Source of the DNA: Helicoverpa zea
Taxonomy: Eukaryota; Arthropoda; Insecta; Lepidoptera; Noctuidae
Reading direction: 5' to 3'
NCBI RefSeq assembly: GCF_022581195.2
Contig: NC_061472.1
Location: 5,208,001 to 5,272,000 of the forward strand
Length of the DNA: 64,000 bases
Within the stretch, counting starts at the first letter, position 1. The number at the start of each line of letters is the position of its first letter. The notes beneath the pieces are model-generated. The model did no database searches and was not told the origin of the DNA. It worked only from the letters and a program-made list of their open reading frames with translations. Positions 37,901-47,200 of the stretch are shown piece after piece. Position numbers and translations under genes: made by a program.

Positions 37901-40900
37901 TTGTTACAAATGTAGCAAGACGACCTCGATTTGCAGTTATCATTATCGTGACCAGGACGCAAACAGTTGGTACACAAATGCAAACCTTTAACTAATGTTC
38001 TGCGTTGATCAAGCGACATCGAATGCATCTTTCCGCATCGGTAAACAGAATGATTTTCATTACAACAAATGCATATTATTTTGTCTGACTTGGTATTATT
38101 TGAGGTAGGTTTCTTACTATTCGACGAAATCAATGACGTTCGCTGGCGACCATGATTTTCGGCTTTGTTAGTCCGAACGTTAGATTTATTAATGTTGGAA
38201 GAGCAAGCTAACGCGGGTGGCTGACTTACTTCCAGAACTTTTATATAATTTTGTAAATAAGCCAGAAAGCTGTTGAACGTGGGAATTTCGTCTTTATTCT
38301 CTAACTTAAACCTTCGCCTAGTGTCAAAGTCAAGAGGTCGAGACGCAATGTAAAATAAAATAAATTCACTTACATCATTAATATTTAGAGCACGAAGTGC
38401 ATTGACACTTTCATACAGTGTATTGGTTAATTCGGATAGATTCGATAACGATGGTTTTTGAATTGGGGATAATTTAAATAATTTCTCTAAATAAGTTGTC
38501 GCGAGAATGCGCTTGCTGTCGAACCTATCGATGAGCGCGTTATATACGACAGCGTAATTCGCTGATGTTATAGGAACGCCTTTCGTGAGCGACAACGCAC
38601 TGCCGGACAAGCAGGGAATTAGATAATGAAATTTTTCTATATCGGATAACGAGGCGTTATTATGCACTAATGGCTCGTAGCTATCTTTAAACGTCTGCCA
38701 GTTTTCAATCTGACCATCGAATTTTGGAATTTGCAACTTAGGTAGCTTTACAGCAGCAATCGATGATTGTGTACCAGATGCTACTGCCAATGGCGCACAC
38801 GTACTAGAGTCAAGCGAATCGGCAAACTCAACGGCCGCGTAATATAACTCGTCAAACGACAACAAAACGTGATCATCAATTACGAACTGCGGATTAATTT
38901 TTAATTGTATTTTATTAATTTGTTTACAGACTTCAACATAAGTATCGCGAATTTTTTCTATTGACTTATATCTGGCCTTGAAGGTAGATATTTTTGCTTT
39001 ACTTTCTTGGCAACTTTTAACTAAGTCGTAAATAATTTGCATGTTTTTGAACGCATACTCGCGTTCTTTAATCAACGATTTCAATTCTACTTCCATCTTG
39101 CTCAGAGACTACTGAATGAAGAAAGAAAAAGTTAACTGATTGGTTTATAGTTAAAATAAAATCCTTCGAGCACAACTGTCACTACGAACTAGTTATAAGA
39201 GATCAACGGCGAATGCAGCAACAATACTCTTAGGTATAAGAAGTTTTGCGAGTGGAACAGATCGAAAACTCGATAGGAAATATTATTTTGAGAGAATATT
39301 ACTAAGAAATATTAGTATTTACGAGATTTTGTGAGGAAATTCGGACCTCACAGGAGGCACCAAAAGAAGAATGGATGGGCCTCGCTGGAGAAATTGCTGG
39401 CGTTACTGCAAACTCCGTTGAAGTCCCCGTTGAAACCCCGTGACCCTCAATGTAGGTGAAAAAGGCAAACTTACCTGGGAAACAGGGAAGTGGACAGGAA
39501 GGCAGTCTGCCGACGACGGGACACTCGAAATGCCGGCCGGCCAGCGGGACACTTTCTCTGCACTTGCTTCGTATTGTCTTTTCACGAGTCCGGGTGATCG
39601 AGGCACTAACAGACAGCACTTCTAGCGAGGCTTTTATGGGTTTTTCTTATTTTTATCGCGCGACGAGCCGCGGGCGATACCAATTTTTTGACTTTCCCAA
39701 AGAGAAGTGAAAACAAAAGCGAAACCCGTCATGGCAGGAAAAATTAAAAATAAAGAAATGAGGAAACGACCAAGAAGTCTGAACACGTACCCTCTAGGAT
39801 TTTAGCACGCTTTTTCATACAAGCTGTTGTTTTGCATCCGTGCCATAGATCAGGAGGTTGACATTAAATACGTAAATAATCGATTTAAATTACGGTAGAT
39901 GGGATAAACCTAATATGCGCTGCTTTTTTCGATGTTGTAATTTTATGGCATTTCAGAATTCAGCCCACGGTTCAACACAAATCATAACAGAATTGCCCCG
40001 CGGCCACAGTGTGTGCGTGATGGCAGCTATGTGTGCGTAGACAGAGAAAACTACTCTGTCTACGTGTGTGCGTGAGTGTCGATGTGCGAGTGTCTTATCT
40101 ACGACAGGACAGAGCGCGCGCGCGAGCGAGCGAGACCGAGTGATACGCGATAGCAGTCGTTTTACCTAAATTTGTTTCGAAAATCACCTAGGTACATTAT
40201 TGTCATTGTCATTAACTTCGCTTTACTTTATCACATAGCGTTAGCGCACAAAATAAACAGTCCTTTAACGTGTTCTGGGGGAGTGTTCACCTGCTTAGTA
40301 CCTAATAGGAAGTAGACTCCAGTAATTCTTTGTGTAGGTACCTAGGTACACTGTTTTGTTTTGTTTGCTAACAAAGTACTAACACCTTATTATTATGCTT
40401 TATTTTTACTAACAACTCTACTAACGTTTTATTTATTTGTAAAAGCTATGGACAAAATGTCTGAAATAAAGATAATTTAATTAATTTATTGACTCATTTT
40501 TGAGCATAAATGGAACACGGAAATCTTACAAATCACAGTAATACTAGTGCTAGAAAGGAAGTTCACTGACCCGTTAACAGCTGATTGATAACATGATTGT
40601 TTTGCCTTTATCTTTCAGCATAAAGCTTTCGTAAGTTAAGTAAGATAACTTCGTAAAGTTCACTGACCCGTTAACAGCTGATTGATAACATGATTGTTTT
40701 GCCTTTATCTTTCAGCATAAAGCTTTCGTAAGTTAAGTAAGATAACTTCGTAAAGTTCACTGACCCGTTAACAGCTGATTGATAACATGATTGTTTTGCC
40801 TTTATCTAAGTTAAGTAAGATAACTTCGTAAAGTTCACTGACCCGTTAACAGCTGATTGATAACATGATTGTTTTTTTACCTTTATCTTTCAGCATAGTT

Positions 40901-43900
40901 TTCGCAGTAATTTTGTTTTTATGTTTTGGTTAAATTGGTTGATTTTAAATTTTCCTTCCTACTTAACGGGCTTAGGACCGGCAATAATACCTACCTTAGC
41001 TGGTGTACCGATCTACCAAGTTTGATAACATGTTTGTCTACGTTAAATGGAAATGGAAAGATGTGTTAGTTAAGTGTAGGTACGAGGTGATATTTTCGTA
41101 GGTATTATTGGCGTAGTTAAAAATTTTAAATCAACTTATTTACACCATTAAATTGATTGAGCTTAAACTACGTAGGTATTTACAAAATGTACAATAAATA
41201 AATTACCTCCTTATGTTACCCGGAGGTATTGTTCGAAGTTGCCATCTTCACACTCTTGGCACAATCGAGCACGACGTAGCTGGTTATCCTTCAGCTTACG
41301 TAACACAACCACATTCGTTTTTAAAGTGTCGAAAGCACTAATGATCCTATCACGTAAGTCTGACACATTTGCTACTTCCTCCGCGTACACTAACCGCTTA
41401 ACGTCTCCCCACAAATAAAAGTCCAGAGGCGTCAGGTCCGGAGAACGCGGAGGCCAGGCCACAGGTCCTCCACGACCAATCCAGTGGTCACCAAACCTTT
41501 CGGTCAAGTACTCGCGTACTTGCCGACCATAGTGAGGGGGAGCACCGTCCTGCTGGTAGAATAAGTTGCGATGCAGTGCCACGGGAACTTCCTCCAACAT
41601 CTCCTCCACAAAGTGACGCAACAGCTCCAGATATGTGGCACTGTTGAGGTGCCCATTGATGAAGAACGGTCCTATTATGTGTTCACCAATGATGCCAGCC
41701 CACACATTTAACGCAAACCGTACTTGGAACGCGTGTCGTTTGGTTACGTGCGGATTATGGTCGCGGTGAGCCCACCAATGCTCGTTATGAACATTAAAAA
41801 CGCCAACTCGAGTAAATAAACACTCGTCCGTCCACAGGATGTTGGCGTCTTGGTGTTCTACTAACCAGCGACAAAATGTTAACCGCGCTTCATAATCCCC
41901 CGAGTGCAGATCTTGTGCCTTGCGGTAGTGGAACGGGTGTAGCTGCTCGTTCTTCAATAGGCGCCACACTGTGGTGTGGTGCACTCCAAACCGCCTACCA
42001 GCATCCCGCGTGCTTGCCCGCGGTTCCCGCTGGAAGTACTCCAGGATGTCTTCCTGCAAGGCGACAGGCAGGCCTTCGCTTCCGCGACCTTGAGCGTGCC
42101 GGGGAACTTCAAATTGGCGATGATCCCGCAGTCTCTGCGTAGCAGCCAGCATAATCCTCCGTGATGGGGGTTCCCGGTCGGGAAACATTTCCCGGAACAT
42201 TCTTATTGCTTCACGCACAGTATTGTTACTGATGGCGTACAGGCGGACCATCTCCACCAGCTCGATGTTAGTGTAGTATTCCGTCATCGCGCACTTAGTA
42301 CCTACACTTCGCGGAACTCAAAGCGCACGTACGCAGCGGCGGCGGCGACATCAAACACACTGCTTGCCGTCGGCGCTTGTTTGGTCCGGCTTCAAGGGCG
42401 CGCGGGGAGCGGCTAGGCGAGTGTGTGGGAGTACTCGCACTGTGATTGGGTGAATTTGGGTAGGCTGGATGATCTACGATTTTTATTGAACGATCGTTGC
42501 GAATGCCTTGTGCATGTATCGATTGCGTTTGTGTGAGTGCGCAGCGCGGTTCTAAGGCTAGTAACTCACGCGCCGAATTGAAATACGGCTGGGTTACACT
42601 GACGGATATACGTAAATAAGATTAAAATAAGAAAAAATTACATATCCATTTTTTTGTTGATTTGGGTCGAGAATCATTAGCATAATTACGTCCTTGACTA
42701 TGGCACGCATGCAAATCAACAGCTTGTATAACATAGCTGGAGTCGCGTTAGCGTCCACACAAAACTGCATCGCAGTTTGGGCGCGCCGTAACGTGCCCTT
42801 ATGTTATAAATTAAAAAAAAAACTCCTTTTCGTATAACAAGCGGTGTAATGATCCAAATTCAAGAAATCTGCGATGGATTTGGTATACATTCGATACTTC
42901 GCGGTTCTTTTTGAAAGAATTTCCACGCATGTTTGAGGAGATTTTTTTGTCAATATGGCTATTACCAGTAGAGTACGTTCGTGTGCTGCAGAAGGAGCGC
43001 GACGCGGCGCGCGCGCGGGAGCGGTCGCGGGCGGCGCGCGAGGACGAGCGGCGGCGCCGCGCGGCCGACGACGCGCTGCGCGAGCGCGAGCGGCGCCAGC
43101 GCCAGGAGAAGCACCGCCTCGCGCTCGAGCGGGAGAAGCTGCGCGCTGAGAGGTATCACTTTATAATACAAATATTCTTTACTAGCCGTTTTCCCGCGGT
43201 TTCACCCGCGTCCCGTAGGAGCTACTGCCCGCACCGGGATAAAATATAGCCTATGTTACTCGCAGATAATATAGCTTTCTAATGTTGAAAGAATATTTAA
43301 AATCGGTCCAGTAGTTTTTGAGTTTATCCGTTACAACCAAACAAACAAAGTTTTCCTCTTTATAATATTATATTCTTTATTGTGGTACATATGTTTCTCC
43401 CTCCAAAACTTTTTGTCGTCACAAAAGATTGCCTAAGATGCTACACAGAAACCAATACTATGTATCTGCGAGTAGCAGGGATATGGAGAAAGGTGCGGAA
43501 TGTGTGCGGAAATATGTGTTGGGAATTAAATTTCAGAGTTCTCTCACTCGGCGTTAGTGATGCCGTACGAAAATATCCGACACAGTTGGATCAGTTCACT
43601 AATTAAATCATTCGGTATGCATGTTCATAGGACCTATATCATATACATAAGTCATAGGGTCAATAAAAGGCAAAAATGGAGCATGTGATATCAGCTTTAT
43701 CTCTCGTTTTTCGCAGAGAGAAAATTGAACGCGAAAAGAACGAATTACTTCGTTTAGAACGCGAGCGTCACAGACTGGAGCGAGAGAAACTAGAACTGGA
43801 AAGACTGGAACTGAAACGTGCTCAATTAAGGTATGTAAAAACAATTAGCTACTCACATAAGTACTTATAAGAATAGTTTTAGGAGTTTAAAAAATGTCTC

Positions 43901-46349
43901 GGTGAAATTACCTACATACGTTTCATCTGTGTACAAAATTTCATTCAAAATCCTTATGTTTTTATGAGAACAATGTAGGTATAATTTTCGTTAAATGATG
44001 ACAATGCTGAAATAATTTTTGCACCACATACTCGTGCTCGGAATTTAGTTGCGTCGCCATTGAACACTAGTTTGTTATTACATTTTCACATTCAGCAAAT
44101 TAGAATATGTATTTTGCTGTTGTGATACTAATAAAAAGACTTATGATTATCATAGTAATATACTATGTTCAGAATGGTATAATAGACTCATTATAAGAGT
44201 ACATATTAAATATGTATTGTGTATGCAGGCTGGAGGAGGAGCGGCGCAAGCGCGGCTACGAGGGCGGCGCGTACCGCAAGGCGGGCAGCCCGCCGCCCGA
44301 GCCCGCCTACGAGCGCGACGCCCGCCACAAGCGCCCGCCGCCGCCGCCCATCGTACGTATACATAATAATATTACCTACATTATCATCATCCTCATCTTC
44401 CTGTCCTTATACTAATTTTTGTATAGGCTCGCTATATTTTCCTCTTTCATAATCTTTCCGCTAACCCTTTGATACTAGTAACTATGCCAGTCATTTTGAA
44501 AGACCAGACACTTTTGAAACATACTTCTTCTTCCTCCTGCCCTGTTCTCAATTTTATTTGTTATCTGCGCAATATGTTATCCTCGTCCGTTTTTACCTGT
44601 CACTCGACATACTGACACTCACTCCCTTCCTATTCATGTCATCTTTTAGGCAATCCATCCATTTTTTCTTAGGTCTTCCTCTTCCTCTCCATCCATCTAC
44701 ATTCATATTTTTGAAACATACATTTTAGCAAAATACTTTAGATAATACAGATCGGCTATTATCATTTGCCAAATCAATCATCAAGAAAGATCCCCATAGC
44801 TATTGTAAAATTGGCACATTACTTACAAGCCAAATGAATTGTTTAACTTCTATCCATCAGTCATCAAGTCGCAGTCAGTTTGAGGCGCCGCCCCCGCCTC
44901 GGTTTGAGATGGCAGCTAGCTACGAGAGAGGCACAGACAAGAGGGACAGGGAACGCGATTACAAACGAGAGTACCCAAGACATGTCTCCTGTAAGTATAC
45001 TATAACCCTATTACTAATAAATATGAAGGAAAGTTATTCCAAGTTTACACACCTATAAAAATGTATGGGCGTTCTTTTGTTATTAATTTTGTAAATTAAA
45101 TTAAATATCAAATAAACAATCAAAAAAATTAAAGTTACATCAAGAATTAAGAAAGATTTTTATCGTTTTACCAGCCGTTTTCTGCACATATGCAATGTTT
45201 TCTTTTTAAAAGCATTTTGACTTGAGCAGTGACTTCAGTCTACTTCAGAGTGGTAAAGCTAAAGTATTTGTCGTTTCAATTTAATTAACATGATATTTTT
45301 TCAGCCGGTAACATGAAGTACTCAAGCAATGGTGGTGCAAGCGAGGACTCGCGACAACCGATGCCGCCCGGTACCAGGCCTAAAGAACCCAGGTATTACC
45401 AATATTATGACAAGAATCAACTCTCGTGATTTTTATGTAGAACATTAACATTATTTATTGAAATAGGCGGTTCTACGCAGTTTCACTGTTTCAATGTGAC
45501 CTGTAAATTATTATAAAGTTTCATCAAACTTACGTGTATAATATTTGTTTATATTGAATACTTGTTGATTACTTATTTGTTGAATATGTTTGTACAATAA
45601 TTCCAGTCGTTCGTACGAGTCGCGCGACAACCGCTCGTATCGGCCGTCCCCGCCCGGCAAGCCCGAGCCTCGCAGCTGGAACGCCTCCAGTCGGTACCCT
45701 GATGCTGCGCCGCCTTCTAAAGGTATGTTACCCTTCTTGACTAACAATACTTACATGGTGCATCTCCATTAAGAATGACTACAAGAAACTGCTACGCTCG
45801 CTTCTTAGGAAAGCTTAGAAATGTCACTTATATCATAACACTTGTACCATTATATTGACAAAAACCTTAGGATCGGAAAGGCTTTTCATCAAATCGTTCT
45901 ATTCCCAACTGTTCTAGTTGGCTTCTAGTTTCACCAGATGCAGCCGAGTACATGTGTTTCACATGGAGCGATCGCCTATTGGCCTCCTCAACCCAATTAC
46001 CCGGGCAACAAGTTGGTTATTTCTGTCTTCAGATTACCCGTAACCCGTAATTGGCTCGCGCACAAAAACGCAGGTTTGCCGCGATCATCGGAACATGGCT
46101 CGCGTGGCAGAAGCGCGCATTCGATACGCGGCTTTATAAACACTGATGATTTTAAACCGAATGTTGAATTGGTAATGTTGCATCGCAGGCAGCAACGGCA
46201 GCGGCGGTGGCGGCGAGGCGTGGTCGGGCGGCGAGGCGCGCTACGGCTACGAGGCGCGCTACGCGCCGCAGTACCAGCCGCCGCCGCCCGGCGCCGCCTA
46301 CCCCGACCGCTACGCGCCGCCGCCACGGGACTACCCCAGGAAGTACTAG
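28932..46349 (+). CDS. Saf-B: SAFB-like scaffold attachment factor (SAP and RRM protein)
   Basis: A nuclear DNA/RNA-binding protein of the SAFB/SLTM family, linked to chromatin organisation and splicing. Fifteen exons join to 687 aa: 28932-29051, 29134-29556, 29959-29989, 31514-31659, 31870-31987, 32309-32439, 32746-32868, 33082-33159, 42992-43152, 43717-43830, 44229-44352, 44861-44990, 45305-45392, 45607-45722, 46189-46349. A SAP motif fills exon 1 (LRVIDLRAELEKRNLDKSGV). Exon 2 is Glu-rich. The RRM spans exons 4-6, with RNP2 NLWVSGL and RNP1 RCYGYVTM. Exons 8-11 are Arg/Ser then Arg/Glu-rich coiled coil; the last exons are Pro/Tyr/Gly-rich and end in RKY. The total is an exact multiple of three, which supports the model. 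The start of the exon at 42992 is the least certain boundary. The ~9.8 kb intron 33160-42991 holds two transposons. Confidence 0.85.
29990..31513. other. SAFB intron with a GC-rich open-frame island
   Basis: From about 30640 to 31230 this intron turns GC-rich and open in one frame (30437-31210, 257 codons), with an Ala/Glu/Asp-rich stretch (ATDVDEAAEEEDAAEPA). A 17-bp inverted repeat (ctacaaagttttgcacc at 30962-30978 against 31212-31228) frames its right half. I recognise no protein family. It may be an inserted element or captured sequence; it may also contain an alternative exon. Confidence 0.4.
31401..31435 (+). other. Candidate alternative SAFB exon, frame-breaking
   Basis: A 35-bp segment lies between a good acceptor (tatttttcag) and a donor (aag|gtagtt). 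One frame reads NEDEKHDKDTK, an acidic stretch in style with its neighbours and joining the next exon correctly at its 3' side. The exon before it (29959-29989) ends in the wrong phase for that reading, so including this exon would shift the frame before the RRM. It is left out of the main model. Confidence 0.4.
32963..33005 (+). repeat. SINE 3'-end fragment
   Basis: The motif cagttggctgatcttctta resembles the 3' part of the tRNA-derived SINE at 55337 (cagttggctaatcttctta). It is a short decayed piece. Confidence 0.4.
33330..33743 (-). repeat. 3' LTR of the BEL/Pao element
   Basis: 414 bp, 99.5 percent identical by eye to 39372-39785. The short frames inside it repeat in both copies and are not genes. 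Confidence 0.92.
33906..34294 (-). pseudogene. C-terminal part of BEL/Pao Pol, out of frame
   Basis: This frame carries the conserved tail that follows the integrase in Pao elements (DUF5641-type): RWQMVKKMTQCFWRAWQRDY and later a WRLARIEQVHPGADN block. It begins one base out of register with the main frame, just after that frame stops near 34288-34295. A single small indel therefore separates the tail from the rest of Pol and probably disables the copy. Confidence 0.8.
34288..39096 (-). CDS. Gag-Pol polyprotein of the BEL/Pao element
   Basis: A 1602-aa frame with the full order of Pao domains: a gag region with KLPKLQIPKFDG (118-128); a zinc-knuckle region (341-404); an aspartic protease with ALIDSGSMDSF (DSG 468-470); reverse transcriptase with Asp800 and FMDD at 877-880; RNase H with Asp1054, Glu1098 and Asp1130; and an integrase with an HHCC site (about 1366-1403) and catalytic Asp1435, Asp1501, Glu1553. 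The frame stops early, right after the integrase core, because of one frameshift near 34290. No envelope-like frame is present. All catalytic residues I can see are intact, so only the tail is affected. Confidence 0.92.
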   Translation of the reverse strand: MEVELKSLIKEREYAFKNMQIIYDLVKSCQESKAKISTFKARYKSIEKIRDTYVEVCKQINKIQLKINPQFVIDDHVLLSFDELYYAAVEFADSLDSSTCAPLAVASGTQSSIAAVKLPKLQIPKFDGQIENWQTFKDSYEPLVHNNASLSDIEKFHYLIPCLSGSALSLTKGVPITSANYAVVYNALIDRFDSKRILATTYLEKLFKLSPIQKPSLSNLSELTNTLYESVNALRALNINDVSEFILFYIASRPLDFDTRRRFKLENKDEIPTFNSFLAYLQNYIKVLEVSQPPALACSSNINKSNVRTNKAENHGRQRTSLISSNSKKPTSNNTKSDKIICICCNENHSVYRCGKMHSMSLDQRRTLVKGLHLCTNCLRPGHDNDNCKSRSSCYICNKNHNTLLHIERQNSVTHSGDSNVTDEAGSSTTLTCASKSADPKGTKILGTAVVQLRHSDGSMQYARALIDSGSMDSFITNECARRLGLRVKKCNLTVSGLGQNSVNIKGHTVGSIIPRLSESPQFQISLVVLPKIAGMLPSSSLPMYVKDHFAHLDLADRDFHKSGPIDLLLGVECFDQIYTGSRYTPGPGLPCALSSVFGWVITGQFLHNTSTRTPDQSVTSLVASSSALDDIVQRFWESEEPPKCKISGPEDEVCEQIYKSGTYRTPEGRYVVPLMLKDDAPSLGDSYRHALNRFLNLEKRLCTQPGLKPEYQDFMKQYKDLGHMQPIDTLPAGRYLIPHHCVVRPESTTTRLRVVFDASSRTTNNYSLNHIVHVGPKLQIDIVDLITKFRLHKIVFTADVCKMYRQILIRPDERCYQHILWRDSPTEALVEYELNTVTYGVTSSPYLAIRTLRQLSEDHGSEYQSRAAQVLAEETFMDDVTTGCSTLSEAIQLKADLVSLLAKGCFELRKWSTNTPNLLSDVPPDHCQTSKSFDESGDEFLKILGIRWNPSKDSFSYKISDSFDVRYTKRSILSTVARIFDPLGWICPVVFAAKSLLQEMWRSNLSWDDAIPQHLAKQWHLIAANLSDLQSISLPRLVIPPDFTDIHLVGFCDGSLKGYGCCVYLCAVTSTNSTVTHLLIGKSRVAPLKPTTVNRLELSAAVLLARVLSHMYNLLKDKIPIRSIRAYSDSSTTLSWINTAPHLLKMYVANRVIQVIDLITPENWFHVSTNDNPADCCSRGVSCPELIDHQLWWHGPSWLQESPKTWPSKRLLVPRDELPELKSVVTENLHSRQLQDVISTLISRHSNFTKLQRTLAWWFRIISNFRRPKRNWDISPLSSTELDKSMRTLVKYTQSQYMSTEFNQVRAKQQCSKSIQKLSPFIDEEGLLRVGGRIDEANLLTSMLHPLLLPKLSPLSRMIVEHFHLKYLHCGPRTLQSLIQRRFWIIGIRLLIRSVISKCVRCFKVNPVYNQPSMGKLPATRLQPSRCFQSVGADFGGPFTIKESRRRGAKTYKAYLCLFVCLSTKAVHLEAVTELSSDAFLAALDRFVSRRGMCHSILTDCGTNFVGANKYLKEIVDELYKSKSAMSDGLASRQIVWKFNPPGAPHFGGIFESGIKSTKYHLKRVVGTQVLTLEEFLTVLTKIEAVLNSRPLCNLSSDPQV
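39372..39785 (-). repeat. 5' LTR of the BEL/Pao element
   Basis: 414 bp; together with the left copy it defines the element. On the minus strand the primer-binding site starts a few bases after its end. Confidence 0.92.
40562..40910. repeat. Tandem repeat, 97-bp unit, four copies
   Basis: Units start at 40562, 40659, 40756 and 40834, each with ttcactgacccgttaacag. The third copy lacks about 19 bp, and the last is partial and diverged. It lies inside the IS630-like transposon, downstream of its transposase. Confidence 0.9.
41211..42287 (-). CDS. IS630-Tc1-mariner family transposase
   Basis: A 358-aa cut-and-paste transposase on one uninterrupted frame. The N-terminal half has two helix-turn-helix regions for end binding: about residues 1-60, a DUF4817-like domain, and about 75-115 with STRDAGRRFGVHHTTVWRLL. 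The catalytic triad is readable: WTDE (first Asp), YQQDGAPPH (second Asp) and RSPDLTPLDFYLWG (third Asp). There are 36 residues between the second and third Asp, unlike the 34 of classic mariner. The start is the first ATG and all motifs are present, so the protein may be functional. It lies antisense in SAFB intron 9 between its own terminal repeats. Confidence 0.92.
   Translation of the reverse strand: MTEYYTNIELVEMVRLYAISNNTVREAIRMFREMFPDREPPSRRIMLAATQRLRDHRQFEVPRHAQGRGSEGLPVALQEDILEYFQREPRASTRDAGRRFGVHHTTVWRLLKNEQLHPFHYRKAQDLHSGDYEARLTFCRWLVEHQDANILWTDECLFTRVGVFNVHNEHWWAHRDHNPHVTKRHAFQVRFALNVWAGIIGEHIIGPFFINGHLNSATYLELLRHFVEEMLEEVPVALHRNLFYQQDGAPPHYGRQVREYLTERFGDHWIGRGGPVAWPPRSPDLTPLDFYLWGDVKRLVYAEEVANVSDLRDRIISAFDTLKTNVVVLRKLKDNQLRRARLCQECEDGNFEQYLRVT
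42428..42991. other. End of the IS630-like element and rest of SAFB intron 9
   Basis: To 42726 this is the noncoding right part of the transposon. From 42729 it is SAFB intron sequence ending with gtgtgctgcag at 42991, used here as the acceptor because it gives the right phase. Confidence 0.5.
43182..43370 (-). mobile_element. Short Helitron, minus orientation, copy 1
   Basis: On the plus strand it starts ctagccgttttcccgcgg, the reverse of a Helitron 3' end (hairpin plus CTAG), and finishes with tttataatatta, the reverse of the typical 5' end. It matches 49741-49929 almost base for base. Noncoding, in a SAFB intron. Confidence 0.75.
45936..46015 (+). repeat. Lepidopteran dispersed repeat fragment
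   Basis: Second half of the repeat family also seen at 8886 and 50866 (gagtacatgtgtttcacatggagcg, then cctcctcaacccaattaccc). It lies in the last coding intron of SAFB. Confidence 0.5.
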
Positions 46350-47200
46350 TGCACTAACTAAAGCGAACTTATTAGGTAAGTTGTATATATACGACAGTAA
46401 GTTGCATATACAACGTGTAACTTAATTAACGCACATCCTGAAATTAGTTTGTTCAGAATCGTTTACTGAATCGATTTATATCATTTTTAATATAGGTAAT
46501 TTTTTATCCCAAAAATAATTAAAACTTCGGAAATTATTGTCATATTAACCCTGTACAGTCAAAAAACATTATAACATAATATTCTAATTGGGGTGTTTGG
46601 GTAATTATGGTATTATGGTAACTCGGTCCTAACTTGGGGTGACCAAAATTATCAGTTATTATTAAAATACGAGCTTCGGCTCTATCGGAACTACGGCTTC
46701 CTTCAGACATCTATCTGTCAAAGATTGGTTTTGATTGATTGGTGATTGGGTTTTAAAAAAATGGGCAGGTTCCAAAGAGGGCTTATGAGGGCAGAGCTAG
46801 TAACCTTCCCCATTTCGAAGCGCCAGTTTGTAAGGCGTTTTTACGTTAAGGCATTTAAAATTAATATAACTACCCAAGTGTGTTGCGAGTTGCGTCGTAA
46901 TACAATAAATAGCACGATAGATCAAAACGTGAGTTTGTGAGAGTAGTAGTAGCGCTAAAGTCTCGTAAGGCTACAAGCCCATGATGTTATTGCTTTAGCT
47001 CGCCACATAATAAATTAATTATACGTTATTCTTTTGCAGGTTTCGCTGAAATGAAAATGAGGTTGGAGATGTTTATTTCGTATGTTAGAGTGAATGTTAT
47101 TATTTTAGAATGACGCAAACAATCTGTAGCTGAGCGGGATAGTATCTATCTCCGAATTATTATGTATGCACGTGATATATTTACTTTGTGTAATAAAACC
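46350..47200 (+). other. SAFB 3' untranslated region with a candidate intron
   Basis: Twenty-six bases after the stop codon lies a strong donor (attag|gtaagttg, 46376), and a good acceptor (tattcttttgcag) ends at 47040. I infer a 3'-UTR intron. Because the junction would lie fewer than about 50 bases after the stop, it would not be expected to trigger decay. An AATAAA at 47192-47197 may end the transcript; another is at 47374. Confidence 0.45.
47192..47197 (+). terminator. Candidate polyadenylation signal of SAFB
   Basis: AATAAA in AT-rich sequence downstream of the inferred 3'-UTR acceptor. Confidence 0.4.

Larger units (their letters stand above)
33330..39785 (-). mobile_element. Nearly intact BEL/Pao LTR retrotransposon
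   Basis: Two 414-bp LTRs (33330-33743 and 39372-39785) differ at only two positions seen by eye (a t/c and a c/a). Read on the minus strand they begin TGTTCAGACTTCTTGG and end GGCCCATCCA. The 5-bp duplication cgtac flanks the element (33325-33329 and 39786-39790). A G-rich purine tract borders the left LTR (33744-33756), and a TGGTGCC primer-binding site lies a few bases inside the right LTR. The total length of 6456 bp is normal for the family. It lies antisense to SAFB within intron 9. Confidence 0.93.
39820..42726 (-). mobile_element. IS630-Tc1-mariner element with TA duplication
   Basis: 29-bp terminal repeats (39820-39848 and 42698-42726) begin CAAGCTGTTG and end GTGCCATAG, with two mismatches. 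They are flanked by TA on both sides (39818-39819 and 42727-42728), the target duplication of this superfamily. One intact transposase frame lies inside. The long region downstream of it (39849-41210) holds a perfect 11-bp hairpin at 40036-40064, a GC/GAGC simple repeat near 40112-40135 and four copies of a ~97-bp tandem repeat. It begins only 34 bp from the end of the BEL/Pao element. Confidence 0.9.

Noticed and set aside
40562..40910. CRISPR-like array
   Set aside because: The units are contiguous 97-bp tandem copies without unique spacers, in a eukaryotic transposon.
41876..42164. Plus-strand frames of 88 and 62 codons
   Set aside because: They are complements of the IS630-like transposase.
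42955..43166. Arg/Ala-rich frames in other registers
   Set aside because: They are alternative readings of the GC-rich SAFB exon, whose Arg/Glu-rich frame fits the family and the exon phases.
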